From Caballeronia novacaledonica (GTDB lineage: Bacteria > Pseudomonadota > Gammaproteobacteria > Burkholderiales > Burkholderiaceae): 64,000 bases of DNA. Positions 38,214 through 46,447 of the stretch are shown here, piece by piece. Each line of letters opens with the position of its first letter. Within the stretch, counting starts at the first letter, position 1. Made by a program: the position numbers and the translations under genes. The notes below the pieces were generated by a model that worked only from the letters and a program-made list of their open reading frames with translations, was not told the origin of the DNA and searched no databases. The DNA lies in the NCBI RefSeq assembly GCF_900258035.1, contig NZ_OGTP01000002.1, positions 62,001 through 126,000 on the forward strand, given 5' to 3'.

Positions 38214-38461
38214 GCGGCCGCCTGTGAGCGGAGCAGTTCTTCGACGGCCGATGCGAGCGAATCGACGCTCGAGAAGAGACGGCGCGTGAGCATGTGATCG
38301 GGAATCTCGATGCCGAATTCGTCTTCGATCGCCAGCATCACGTGGACCGTGGCGAGCGAGGAAAGACCGGCGGCGTAGAGATCGTCGTTATCGGCAAGCG
38401 TGTCGATGGGCACGTCGAGACGAGCGGACTCGGCGAGGATGCGGCGCAATTCAGTTTTCAT
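38210..38461 (-). CDS. Acyl/peptidyl carrier protein
   Basis: An 83-residue carrier protein. The phosphopantetheine site is Ser35 in AAGLSSLATVHVMLAIEDEF, where Ser replaces the usual Asp of the DSL motif. The remaining helices (DHMLTRRLFSSVDSLASAVE) are typical. It heads the operon ahead of the dehydrogenase and the aaRS-like ligase and is the expected acceptor of the activated amino acid. It is not the fatty-acid ACP, given the motif change and the context. Confidence 0.88.
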   Translation of the reverse strand: MKTELRRILAESARLDVPIDTLADNDDLYAAGLSSLATVHVMLAIEDEFGIEIPDHMLTRRLFSSVDSLASAVEELLRSQAAA

Positions 38462-38864
38462 TGTCGGTGTTTTCCCTTGTACCCGGCCAGTGGTGCAATA
38501 AATCCGGATTGCGACGATGAGTTCTTATCGAAGGTCGCTAACTCCGGGGCAATTCGGCAGCGGTGTCGTGACGTCTCATGAAGAGCATCCACGAGCGCTC
38601 TCGCACGCGCTGTCTTGTGTGTTTGTTTGATCGTATTTAACGAATTTGCGGCCCTGCGCGTCCGTGCGATGGCGCACGGAGGGCCTCGATGATGAATCGC
38701 CGTTTTGTGCGATATCGAGCATGTCGCGATGCGATGCCATCATTCAAACTATCGCCAGTCACGCTTGGGCAAGGAACAGGTAACTCCTGCGCATGTCCAG
38801 ACGTATATCCTGTAAGAACGATGCGCCTACGAAAGCTATTTGAAAATTTGTACGGGGAAGGTAA
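38462..38864. other. 403-bp intergenic region with a hairpin
   Basis: No gene was recognised. The region must contain the promoter of the minus-strand carrier-protein operon and that of the plus-strand YdcF gene, but no convincing boxes were found. At 38661-38680 TCCGTGCG-ATGG-CGCACGGA forms a perfect 8-bp hairpin, extended by GCCC (38651) and GGGC (38681) after a bulge. It may be a terminator or a structured RNA element. Confidence 0.45.
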
Positions 38865-39581
38865 TTGATACTGATCTCAATACTGCTGGTATTCGCTGCG
38901 CTGTTCGTCGTCTGGAAGAAACGGCGCGGCGCGATCCTGTTCGTTGCGGGTGTGGTGTTCTGGTTGCTCGGCAGTTTGCTTCCGGGCCCACTCGTGCGAC
39001 TCGCGAACGATACATATGCGTCGATGAAAGACCCGAGCTTCGGCCCGCGCGTGGCGATCGTCGTGCTCGGCGGCGGGACATCGTACGATCGCTCGCGGCA
39101 TCTCAAACCAAAGGGCGATGCAATGACGCGTATCGATCTCGCGGCGTCGCTTTATAAGCGCTGCATCGAGACGGAGAAGACGTGCTTCGTCGTTATGAGC
39201 GGAGGCAATCCGCAGCATCACGAGCAAAGCGAGGCGGAAGTGTATGGAAGCCTGCTACTCGATGCAGGCGTGGCGCGCAAGGATCTGATCCTCGAAACCC
39301 AGAGTCTCGACACTTATGAGAACGCGCGCAATACGGAGAAAATACTGCGTGCGCGGCAATACGATACGTCGGTGCTCATAACGTCGTCGCTTCACATGCG
39401 CCGCGCGATGCTCGCATTCGATGCGTTCAATTTGCATCCGCAGCCCGCGGTGGCGTATATCCGTCCTGAATTGACCTGGTGGCTGCCGCGTCGGAAAGGA
39501 TGGTTCGATTCGAACAGCGCGTTGCATGAACTCGTCGGCATTGCGCGTTTTTATGTGTGGCGATGGATGGGTTGGTATTAG
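38865..39581 (+). CDS. YdcF/DUF218-like membrane-anchored protein
   Basis: A 238-residue protein with two N-terminal helices (about 2-17 and 22-42) and a periplasmic DUF218 domain. The latter shows VAIVVLGGG, RIDLAASLYKRC, FVVMSGGNPQHHEQSEAEVY, ETQSLDTYENARNTEKIL and TSSLHMRRAMLAFDAF. YdcF-like proteins are implicated in envelope or polysaccharide metabolism. The start is probably TTG at 38865, 4 bp after a strong GGGGAAGG; no ATG fits. Confidence 0.8.
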   Translation: MILISILLVFAALFVVWKKRRGAILFVAGVVFWLLGSLLPGPLVRLANDTYASMKDPSFGPRVAIVVLGGGTSYDRSRHLKPKGDAMTRIDLAASLYKRCIETEKTCFVVMSGGNPQHHEQSEAEVYGSLLLDAGVARKDLILETQSLDTYENARNTEKILRARQYDTSVLITSSLHMRRAMLAFDAFNLHPQPAVAYIRPELTWWLPRRKGWFDSNSALHELVGIARFYVWRWMGWY

Positions 39582-39601
39582 GAGCGGTCGCGGCTCGCTC
39601 C
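39581..39601. terminator. Hairpin between convergent ydcF-like and WYL-like genes
   Basis: GGAGCG (39581-39586) and CGCTCC (39596-39601) pair around a 9-base loop, starting at the last base of the ydcF-like stop codon. It lies between converging genes and could serve both directions. Confidence 0.4.
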
Positions 39602-39610
39602 CGTCATTCG

Positions 39611-39901
39611 TTATAGTTGGGCGTAAATCACACGCATGTGTTTGTCGCCGCGCCGGTACTGTGGTCGCGGGCCCGCGAAAGTCGCTCCTGTCGCCGCCAA
39701 GTTTCTGATTTTCGAGAGACAGCAAAAATCCCATTCGTGTCCTGGTTTGATATGTTCTCCTTCGGTTTGAAAACATCTCAGGACGTCGTTGCCTGCCGTC
39801 GATTGTCCGACTGCGTGCGGTTCGACTACTCTTCGTAGGCCGTCGTAGTGGAATGAAAGTACCTTCTTGGAGTTGATCGCTTCAATCAAAAAATCGAGCA
39901 T
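39611..39901 (-). CDS. Small WYL-like protein
   Basis: A 96-residue protein: LIEAINSKKVLSFHYDGLRR and VVEPHAVGQSTAGNDVLRCF, then EWDFCCLSKIRNLAATG and PQYRRGDKHMRVIYAQL. This resembles the small stand-alone proteins that match only the first half of a WYL ligand-binding domain. WYL domains sense nucleic-acid or nucleotide ligands in several defence and stress regulators, but this one has no HTH. It lies in an AT-rich pocket (39600-40060), unlike its neighbours, which suggests recent acquisition. The function is unknown. Confidence 0.6.
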   Translation of the reverse strand: MLDFLIEAINSKKVLSFHYDGLRRVVEPHAVGQSTAGNDVLRCFQTEGEHIKPGHEWDFCCLSKIRNLAATGATFAGPRPQYRRGDKHMRVIYAQL

Positions 39902-40035
39902 AGATAGTCTGCCTCATAACAGTCAAATAGGTGCCTTATTGCACATTTGCCAAGCATTTCTAACGGTGCTTGATTGACTGTTTTAAGCTTTCGTATCTAA
40001 CGAAGCAAACCGAAAAATCCGAAAATCACCTGAAG

Positions 40036-42696
40036 CTAGATAGCATCTTTTAGATAACTTGAGGTTTTGCTGGGAGCAAACCTCGCGACGCATTGCGGCG
40101 TGCCCGTCACGACAATCCGCCCGCCATCCTCGCCCGCGCCCGGACCGATATCGATCACCCAATCGGAGAGCGAGGCGACGCGCATGTCGTGCTCCACGAC
40201 GACAACCGTGTTGCCCGCATCGACAAGTCCCTGCAGTTGCGCCATCAGCCGGTCCACATCGGCGGGATGCAGGCCGGTGGTCGGTTCGTCGAGGATATAG
40301 AGCGTGTCGCCGCGATGCGCGCGCTGCAGTTCCGTCGCGAGCTTGATGCGCTGCGCTTCGCCGCCGGATAACTCCGTCGCGGGCTGTCCGAGCCGCAGAT
40401 AACCGAGGCCGATGTCGCGCAGCACGGCGAGCGCACGCATCACGTTCGGTTCATCGGCGAAGAACTCGCATGCGGCATCGACGGTCATGGCGAGCACATC
40501 CGCGATGTTCTTGTCGCGCCAGGTGATCTCCAGAGTCTGCGGGTTGTAACGCGAGCCGTGACAGGTCGCGCACGACGTATAGACGCTCGGCAGAAACAGC
40601 AACTCGACGCTGACGAAGCCTTCGCCTTCGCACGTCGGGCAGCGTCCCTGCGCGACGTTGAACGAGAAACGGCCCGCGCCATAACGCCGCTTGCGTGCGG
40701 CGGGTGTATCGGCGAACAGCTTGCGCACGTGATCGAAAAGACCTGTGTAGGTTGCGAGGTTCGAGCGCGGCGTGCGGCCGATCGGCTTCTGATCGACGCG
40801 CACGAGACGGCGAATCGTCTCCATGCCTTCGACGATGCGTCCGCCAGCCGATGCGTCGGCCGGCGCGAAGAGCGGATCCTGTTCGTCTTCGTCGGCATCG
40901 TCGAGCGCACGGCCGAGCCGTTCCGAGACGAGTTCCGGCAGCGCCTGACTCACGAGGCTCGACTTGCCGGAACCCGAGATGCCGGTGACGGTCGTGAAGG
41001 CGCCGAGCGGAAACGCGGCGTCGATGCCATGCAGGTTGTTGCGCGTAATGCCTTCGAGCCGCAGCCAGCCGCGCGGGATGCGCGCGGCGCGTTCGATCGT
41101 CTCTCGCGGCGCGAAGAGATGCTTGCGCGTCTCGGACTCCTCGATCGATGCGAGGCCTTCGGGCGGTCCGCTATAAAGCACATGTCCGCCTCGTTCGCCC
41201 GCAGCCGGACCGACATCGACGAGCCAGTCCGCGCGTCGCATCGTATTCAGATCGTGCTCGATGACGAAGAGCGAATTGCCCGCGGCCTTCAGGCGCTGCA
41301 GCGCGGCGAAGAGCGCTTCGTTGTCGGCGGGATGCAGGCCCGCGGATGGTTCATCGAGCACGTACACGACGCCGAAGAGTTGCGAGGCGAGTTGTGTCGC
41401 GAGCCGCAGACGTTGCAGTTCTCCGGATGAGAGCGTCGGCGTCGCGCGATCGAGCGACAAATAGCCCAGACCCAGATCGATCAGCGTGGCGAGCCGCTCG
41501 AGCAAATCGGCGGCGATGCGCTCGGCGGCGGCGCGTTTCTCGTCGGAAAGATTGGCGGTACGTCGAATGTCGGGCGCGGCCTTGTGTGCCGATCCGCCGG
41601 CCGCCACGCGCTTCGCCGTCGCCGCGATCCGGTCTTTCTTCGCGAGCGCGGCGCTCGGCGCTTCGTCGTGAGCAGGCCAGTCTCCGCGTGCGATGGGCGC
41701 GAGCAGATCGGCGAGACGGCTCAGTGGAAGACGCGCGAACTCGGCGATGTCGAGCCCCGCGAACGTCACGGACAGCGCTTCTTTCTTGAGCCGCTTGCCG
41801 TGACACGTGTGGCAATCGCTGCCGACCATGAAGCGCGACACGCGCTTTTTCATCAGCGCGCTTTGCGTGTGCGCGAAGGTGTGCAGCACATAACGACGCG
41901 CGCCGGTGAAAGTGCCCTGGTAGCTCGGCTCGGCGCCACGCTTCAACGCGGCTTGCGTTTCCTTGGGCGTGAGGCCGGCATACACCGGAACCGTTGGCTG
42001 TTCCTGAGTGAAGAGAATCCAGTCGCGATCCTTCTTCGGCAAGTCGCGCCACGGTGTGTCGACGTCATAGCCGAGCGTGACGAGAATGTCGCGGAGATTC
42101 TGGCCGTGCCATGCCGGCGGCCACGCAGCGACGGCGCGCTCGCGGATCGTGAGCGAGTCGTCGGGCACCATCGACTTTTCGGTGACTTCGTAGACACGCC
42201 CGAGGCCGTGACACGCGGGACACGCACCCTGGACCGTGTTGGGCGAAAAATCTTCCGCGTAGAGCATCGGCTGCTTCGGCGGATAGCTGCCGGTGCGCGA
42301 ATACAACATGCGCACGAGGCTCGACAGCGTCGTCACGCTGCCCACCGACGAACGCGCATTCGGCGCGCCGCGCTGCTGCTGGAGCGCGACGGCGGGAGGC
42401 AACCCTTCGATCGAATCCACCTGCGGCACGCCGACTTGTTCGATCAGCCGTCGCGCATACGGCGCCACCGATTCGAAATAGCGCCGCTGCGCCTCGGCGT
42501 AAAGCGTGCCGAATGCCAGCGACGATTTTCCCGAACCGGATACGCCGGTGAAGACGACGAGCGCATCGCGCGGCACGTCGACATCGACATTTTTCAGGTT
42601 GTGCTCGCGCGCGCCGCGAACGCGCACGAAACCTGCTCTCGAAGTGGAGGCGGCGTCGTTTTCGGCCGGCTTGCGGTTGGTTTTGCGGACATCCAT
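40036..42696 (-). CDS. UvrA-like excinuclease ATPase (UvrA2 type)
   Basis: An 886-residue ABC-type protein of the UvrA family with two nucleotide-binding domains. Walker A motifs are [15 protein letters not shown] and [15 protein letters not shown]; signatures are LSSGELQRL and LSGGEAQRI. Zinc-finger CxxC pairs occur in [24 protein letters not shown] and CATCHGSR. It is shorter than housekeeping UvrA (about 940-950), which suggests the UvrA2/DrrC-like group that may lack part of the UvrB-binding region and is linked to DNA damage or antibiotic tolerance. The ATG at 42696 is used; ATGs at 42750 and 42762 are possible, and none has a good ribosome binding site. Confidence 0.85.
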   Translation of the reverse strand: MDVRKTNRKPAENDAASTSRAGFVRVRGAREHNLKNVDVDVPRDALVVFTGVSGSGKSSLAFGTLYAEAQRRYFESVAPYARRLIEQVGVPQVDSIEGLPPAVALQQQRGAPNARSSVGSVTTLSSLVRMLYSRTGSYPPKQPMLYAEDFSPNTVQGACPACHGLGRVYEVTEKSMVPDDSLTIRERAVAAWPPAWHGQNLRDILVTLGYDVDTPWRDLPKKDRDWILFTQEQPTVPVYAGLTPKETQAALKRGAEPSYQGTFTGARRYVLHTFAHTQSALMKKRVSRFMVGSDCHTCHGKRLKKEALSVTFAGLDIAEFARLPLSRLADLLAPIARGDWPAHDEAPSAALAKKDRIAATAKRVAAGGSAHKAAPDIRRTANLSDEKRAAAERIAADLLERLATLIDLGLGYLSLDRATPTLSSGELQRLRLATQLASQLFGVVYVLDEPSAGLHPADNEALFAALQRLKAAGNSLFVIEHDLNTMRRADWLVDVGPAAGERGGHVLYSGPPEGLASIEESETRKHLFAPRETIERAARIPRGWLRLEGITRNNLHGIDAAFPLGAFTTVTGISGSGKSSLVSQALPELVSERLGRALDDADEDEQDPLFAPADASAGGRIVEGMETIRRLVRVDQKPIGRTPRSNLATYTGLFDHVRKLFADTPAARKRRYGAGRFSFNVAQGRCPTCEGEGFVSVELLFLPSVYTSCATCHGSRYNPQTLEITWRDKNIADVLAMTVDAACEFFADEPNVMRALAVLRDIGLGYLRLGQPATELSGGEAQRIKLATELQRAHRGDTLYILDEPTTGLHPADVDRLMAQLQGLVDAGNTVVVVEHDMRVASLSDWVIDIGPGAGEDGGRIVVTGTPQCVARFAPSKTSSYLKDAI

Positions 42697-42771
42697 GAGC
42701 AGGTTGGAATGGCTTGCCGCACGCGGCAACGGAAGTGGAAGGGTGCGCATGCAGCATGCCACATACCAAAT

Positions 42772-42806
42772 GGCATTTTGCGTTAGGCATTTTGCATGCG
42801 AAATGC
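42772..42806. promoter_or_regulatory. Direct repeat plus palindrome between uvrA-like and small secreted gene
   Basis: GGCATTTTGC occurs at 42772-42781 and again at 42786-42795, 14 bp apart. The second copy starts a near-perfect palindrome, GCATTT-T-GCATGC-G-AAATGC (42787-42806). The site lies in the divergent region upstream of both genes and looks like an operator. Confidence 0.5.
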
Positions 42807-42844
42807 ACGCCGACTTTTAGTGAACCTGATCGACGGGGGAAAAA

Positions 42845-43099
42845 ATGAGGACAGCCAGATTGAGGCTTTTGATCGCGCTGACGGCCGGCGCGACGATAGG
42901 CGTGGCGGGCGCGGCGATGGCCCAGTCGGGCGGCGGCAATGGCAATGGCGGTTCAGGCGGCGGCAACGCCCACGGAGCGGCGACCGCCGGACCGACCGTC
43001 GGCGGCGAGAGCACGTCCGCGCCGGGCAGCACGCGCCAAGGCAGCTTTCACTCCAAGCACAAGTCAAAGCCCAAGCCCGCGACGACGACAACGCAATGA
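42845..43099 (+). CDS. Small Gly/Ser-rich secreted protein
   Basis: An 84-residue protein with a signal peptide (MRTARLRLLIALTAGATIGV, ending near AMA at 23-25). The mature part is low-complexity Gly/Asn/Ser with a basic end (HSKHKSKPKPATTTTQ). The ATG at 42845 has CGGGGGA upstream. No known domain. It is divergent from the uvrA-like gene. Confidence 0.65.
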   Translation: MRTARLRLLIALTAGATIGVAGAAMAQSGGGNGNGGSGGGNAHGAATAGPTVGGESTSAPGSTRQGSFHSKHKSKPKPATTTTQ

Positions 43100-43117
43100 C
43101 GCGACGCGCGCTGCGGA

Positions 43118-43540
43118 TCAGGCCGCGGTGCTTTCCACGTCGATATCGTCGGTGCCGAGGCGGGAGAAAATGTCGCACACCGCGCGCATTTCCGCTTCGT
43201 CGCGAATGCTCACGATCACGCGCATGACGCCGCAAGACAGGTCTGCGTCGCCGCCGTCGGCGCCGAACGAGGGAAGAATGTCGTTGCTCGAAACGTCCAT
43301 GCCGTACGGGTAATCATGCGTGTCGACGACGCCCAGATGCTCCCCGTGGCCCGCGTATTCCGCCGCGATCCACTGCGTCTGCGCGTTGTTGCTCTGCACC
43401 TGCGATGCGTGGAAGTCGGCGAATCCGCTCATGCTTGCCACGCGCACGCGATCGCCCGCGATGCCTTCCGCGCGCAAATCTTCGAGTGCTTCATCCAGCT
43501 TACGGGAGCCGTTGAACGCTCCGGTCACTTCACGCATCAT
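43118..43540 (-). CDS. Hypothetical protein, general-stress (GSP17M/YflT)-like
   Basis: A 140-residue protein. VTGAFNGSRKLDEALEDLRA, GIAGDRVRVASM and the late strand-helix VIVSIRDEAEMRAVCDIFSR with final DDIDVES resemble the small alpha/beta proteins of the GSP17M/YflT-like group. The ATG at 43540 follows AAGGAG at suitable distance; the frame is open to 43567. It converges on the small secreted gene. The similarity is weak and the function unknown. Confidence 0.55.
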   Translation of the reverse strand: MMREVTGAFNGSRKLDEALEDLRAEGIAGDRVRVASMSGFADFHASQVQSNNAQTQWIAAEYAGHGEHLGVVDTHDYPYGMDVSSNDILPSFGADGGDADLSCGVMRVIVSIRDEAEMRAVCDIFSRLGTDDIDVESTAA

Positions 43541-44069
43541 TTGCTCGTCTCCTTGCCTGCCAACCACGATGCCGCGCCTCAGTATCGCCGCGAAATCGGC
43601 GAATGTGAATACGGATGTACACCGGCGTGCGCTTGATCAAAGTACGAGACGCGCGAGAGGCGCAAGGCGCGTGGTTTAGCGCATAGACACGCGCGGCGAC
43701 AGGCCGGTGAACCGCTGTGATCAGGCTCGCGACTGCGCGAGGAGATGGCGAATCCAACGGATGCGGCATGGATTCGCGAGCCATGTTTCGGACGAACGGC
43801 GCCGGCGGCGAGCGATTCGGCCGCCCGGCCAGCGCAAATTCACTTCATGCGGTACTTGAACTTTACGCCGCAACAGCCGGTTTATCAACGCTTTGTTTTG
43901 GCCCTAATCGTATGATTCTGATGGGTTTTCCATCATGATCAGGGCGGCTCCGAATGCGTTTGGTCCGAGTCGGCTGTTGCTCGCTCATTAAAGCGAGTAT
44001 TGCGTCTAGCTGCACGCGATGCGACGCCGCCCAGAGGTTAATAGTCATCGTACAAGCTGTGGCGCGCCC
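43541..44069. other. Intergenic region before FCD-GntR gene
   Basis: About 530 bp without a convincing gene. Several short open frames exist, including a minus-strand one from a TTG at 44108 to 43863, but none has a known motif or a good ribosome binding site. Base composition falls toward 43850-44060. Confidence 0.5.
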
Positions 44070-44105
44070 TATAATGGCCAATCGAGCATACAAAGATCGG
44101 TCTTT
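44070..44105 (+). promoter_or_regulatory. Promoter -10 and candidate GntR operator
   Basis: TATAAT lies at 44070-44075 with no good -35 box. Downstream, AAAGA-TCGG-TCTTT (44092-44105) is a perfect inverted repeat ending 2 bp before the start codon, so a bound regulator would block its own gene. Confidence 0.5.
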
Positions 44106-44107
44106 CA

Positions 44108-44863
44108 ATGTCCCAAGCCCTCGCGTCCGGCGCGCTTCGCCGCTCCCGCAATCTCACCGAGGAAGTCGTCGCCGAGTTGTCGGAGCGGATTCGCAGCGGC
44201 GCGCTTCGACCGGGCGACAAGCTGCCGACGGAATCGGAAATCATGGCGCAACTCGGCGTGAGCCGCACGGTCGTGCGTGAATCCATCTCGCGGCTTCAGG
44301 CGGCGCGCCTCGTGCAGACGCGGCACGGCATCGGGACGTTCGTGCTCGAAGCCGGCGATCAGGACCGCTTTCAGCTCGAGGCCGCCGGCGATCTCACCGT
44401 GCGCGACGTGATGGCGATTCTCGAATTGCGCATCAGCCTCGAAGCGGAGGCCGCCGGTCTCGCCGCCATGCGCCGCACCGATGAAAATCTCGCGCAGATG
44501 CGCCGTGCGCTCGACGAGTTCGAGCGGCTCATCGAAGCGGGCGAGGGCAACGCCGTCGCCGCCGATGTCGCGTTTCATCTCGAACTCGCGAAGGCCACGG
44601 GCAACCGCTATTTTCATAGCATCCTGAGTCAGCTTGGCAATACGATCATCCCGCGCACGCGCGTCAACTCGGCGGCGCTCGCGCATAACGATCCGGCGGG
44701 CTATCTCGATCGCGTGAATCGCGAGCACGAGGATATCTACGATGCAATCGAGCGCCGCGATCCCGAAGCGGCGCGCGCGGCAATGCGCATGCATTTGTCG
44801 AACAGTCGCGAGAGGCTGCGGCGGGCGCAGGAAGCGTCGTCGAAGACGCAGGACGGGATTTGA
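44108..44863 (+). CDS. GntR-family regulator, FCD (FadR) subfamily
   Basis: A 251-residue regulator. The winged helix (RSRNLTEEVVAELSERIRSG and PTESEIMAQLGVSRTVVRES) is followed by an FCD domain (VMAILELRISLEAEAAGLAA, DVAFHLELAKATGN and the metal-ligand region REHEDIYDAIERRDPEAARA). FCD regulators sense small carboxylates or sugar acids and usually repress adjacent catabolic genes. No such genes adjoin it, so it may act in trans. The start at 44108 lies just after a palindrome. There is no strong ribosome binding site; the leader may be very short. Confidence 0.87.
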   Translation: MSQALASGALRRSRNLTEEVVAELSERIRSGALRPGDKLPTESEIMAQLGVSRTVVRESISRLQAARLVQTRHGIGTFVLEAGDQDRFQLEAAGDLTVRDVMAILELRISLEAEAAGLAAMRRTDENLAQMRRALDEFERLIEAGEGNAVAADVAFHLELAKATGNRYFHSILSQLGNTIIPRTRVNSAALAHNDPAGYLDRVNREHEDIYDAIERRDPEAARAAMRMHLSNSRERLRRAQEASSKTQDGI

Positions 44864-45012
44864 TAGTGGCCGGTTAATCGGCACTAGCGCGCTCGATGCA
44901 TTGTCCAGCCACTGTCCATAACCAGCAATCTTAGTGAAAGAAAAGACAAACGTTTGCGCATTGCAAAGCATTTCTTAACGCTTGCTTAAGCCCTTGCGCA
45001 GCAATTGAGTTG

Positions 45013-45042
45013 CTGACACTTCGCACAGACTCACGCTAAGAT
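45013..45042 (+). promoter_or_regulatory. Candidate promoter in 44864-45346 intergenic region
   Basis: CTGACA (45013-45018), an 18-bp spacer and TAAGAT (45037-45042) form a sigma-70-like promoter. No start codon with a ribosome binding site follows within the next 200 bp. Confidence 0.4.
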
Positions 45043-45048
45043 CGCATC

Positions 45049-45258
45049 GACCCAAGCTGACAAATCTGCCAGCCACGCGTCAACCAAACCGCCACGTCGG
45101 GCGTTAGCTCACCAGGTCATCAGGTCGCTTCGTCGAACCCTGCCAATCGACCTTGAAGCGAATATCGATTGGTCATGAAAAGCAGTGTCGACAACGCGCA
45201 TTCATTGCGCTGACAAGCCCTGCGTCTCTTTTCAATAAGCCTCATTCGAGGCTTATTT
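45049..45258 (+). ncRNA. Candidate small RNA
   Basis: The 483-bp gap between the GntR and glycosyltransferase genes holds a promoter-like pair of boxes ending at 45042 and a perfect 10-bp hairpin at 45234-45257. A transcript of about 210 nt between them contains no credible frame. It is inferred only from these two signals; the same region could simply be the leader of the glycosyltransferase mRNA. Confidence 0.3.
45234..45257. terminator. Perfect 10-bp hairpin
   Basis: AATAAGCCTC (45234-45243) and GAGGCTTATT (45248-45257) pair around ATTC, followed by TAAATT. The stem edges are A/T rich, so it could act as an intrinsic terminator in either direction. Confidence 0.55.
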
Positions 45259-45346
45259 AAATTCCCTTGCTTATTCTTTACGAATTACCAAGGGCAGAAA
45301 GCTATTCGAATTATTACCAAATATTTCCGGCTTTGCCGGCGGGATT

Positions 45347-46447
45347 GTGGAGACCAGGCATTTGAAGATCCTACATAGCGAGTCCTCGAAGGGATGGGGC
45401 GGGCAGGAGATTCGCACGTTGAAAGAGATGGTCGCGCTACGGGATAGCGGCCATACCGTCGAACTGATTTGCCCGAGCGATGCACGCATCGGCCAGCATT
45501 GCGTCGAACTCGGGTTCGCCGTTCATCACGCGCGCATGCGCAGTGGCGGCGACATGCAATCGATGCTGCGTATCAAGGCGCTTTTGCGTCGCCGCGCATT
45601 CGACGTGCTCAATACGCATAGCGGTCACGACAGTCTCGTCGCGGGCACGGCGGGGAGACTGGCGGGCACGCCGCTCATCGTGCGCACGCGACATCTGGCA
45701 TTGCCCATTTCCTCGCTTGCGACTTATAACTGGATTCCGCATCGAGTGATCGCGGTGAGTCATTACGTGCGCCGCTATCTGATTTCTGCGGGCGTCGCGG
45801 AGAAGCGCGTGCAGACGATCTACGACGGCATCGTCAAGCCTCAGGCCGTCCCCCCTTCGACCTTGCGTGCGGAACTCAATCTCGGACAGGACGCGTTCAT
45901 CGCATGCATGGTCGCGATCATGCGCGACAAGAAAGGGCATGAGGATCTTATCGCCGCGGTGCGTCCGATGATCGACACGCATCCTAATCTGCACGTCGTA
46001 ATGGCGGGCGACGGTCCACGTTTCGATAGCATCAAGGGCATCGTCGATAGCCTTGGGCTCGCCAATCGCATTCACTTGCTGGGCTTTCGCACCGACGTAC
46101 CCAATATCTTTCGCGGTTCCGATCTATTCGTGCTGCCCACGCATCAGGAAGCGCTTGGACAGGCGTTTATCGAGGCGATGGCGGCGGGTCTGCCGGTGAT
46201 CGGCACGCATGTCGATGGCGTGCCCGAACTCATCGAAGACAACGTGAACGGACTGCTCGTGCCGCCGCACGATCCGGTTGCATTGCGTGGAGCGATCGCA
46301 CGCTTGATCGGCGATCCTGCCTTACGGCAGCGCCTCACGAACGAAGGCCGGCGCATTACCGAACGGGGCTTCACGGTGGGCCACATGGCGGACGAAACGG
46401 CGCACTTTTATCGACGCGCATTGCACGAGCGAGGCCATCGCAGATGA
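45347..46447 (+). CDS. GT4-family glycosyltransferase
   Basis: A protein of up to 366 residues with the two-domain GT-B fold. The N-terminal acceptor domain shows SSKGWGGQEIRTLKEMVALR. The C-terminal donor domain has the EX7E pair in HQEALGQAFIEAMAAGLPVI, then HVDGVPELIEDNVNGLLVPP. It transfers a sugar in envelope polysaccharide or LPS assembly; donor and acceptor are unknown. The start may be GTG 45347 or, perhaps better, TTG 45362 (LKILHSESS), with GGAG upstream. It overlaps the deacetylase gene by 4 bp, so the two are cotranslated. Confidence 0.87.
   Translation: METRHLKILHSESSKGWGGQEIRTLKEMVALRDSGHTVELICPSDARIGQHCVELGFAVHHARMRSGGDMQSMLRIKALLRRRAFDVLNTHSGHDSLVAGTAGRLAGTPLIVRTRHLALPISSLATYNWIPHRVIAVSHYVRRYLISAGVAEKRVQTIYDGIVKPQAVPPSTLRAELNLGQDAFIACMVAIMRDKKGHEDLIAAVRPMIDTHPNLHVVMAGDGPRFDSIKGIVDSLGLANRIHLLGFRTDVPNIFRGSDLFVLPTHQEALGQAFIEAMAAGLPVIGTHVDGVPELIEDNVNGLLVPPHDPVALRGAIARLIGDPALRQRLTNEGRRITERGFTVGHMADETAHFYRRALHERGHRR

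Noticed and set aside
43640-43700. Weak CGCGTG/CACGCG inverted repeat as a regulatory site
   Set aside because: Short arms, a long loop and GC-rich sequence make it expected by chance in this genome.
43863-44108. An 81-codon minus-strand frame from a TTG, overlapping the GntR promoter
   Set aside because: No domain, no ribosome binding site, and it would cover the promoter of the divergent gene.
45095-45145. tRNA-like motifs (TTAGCTCA and GTCGAACCC)
   Set aside because: The spacing is too short and no acceptor or anticodon stem can be formed.
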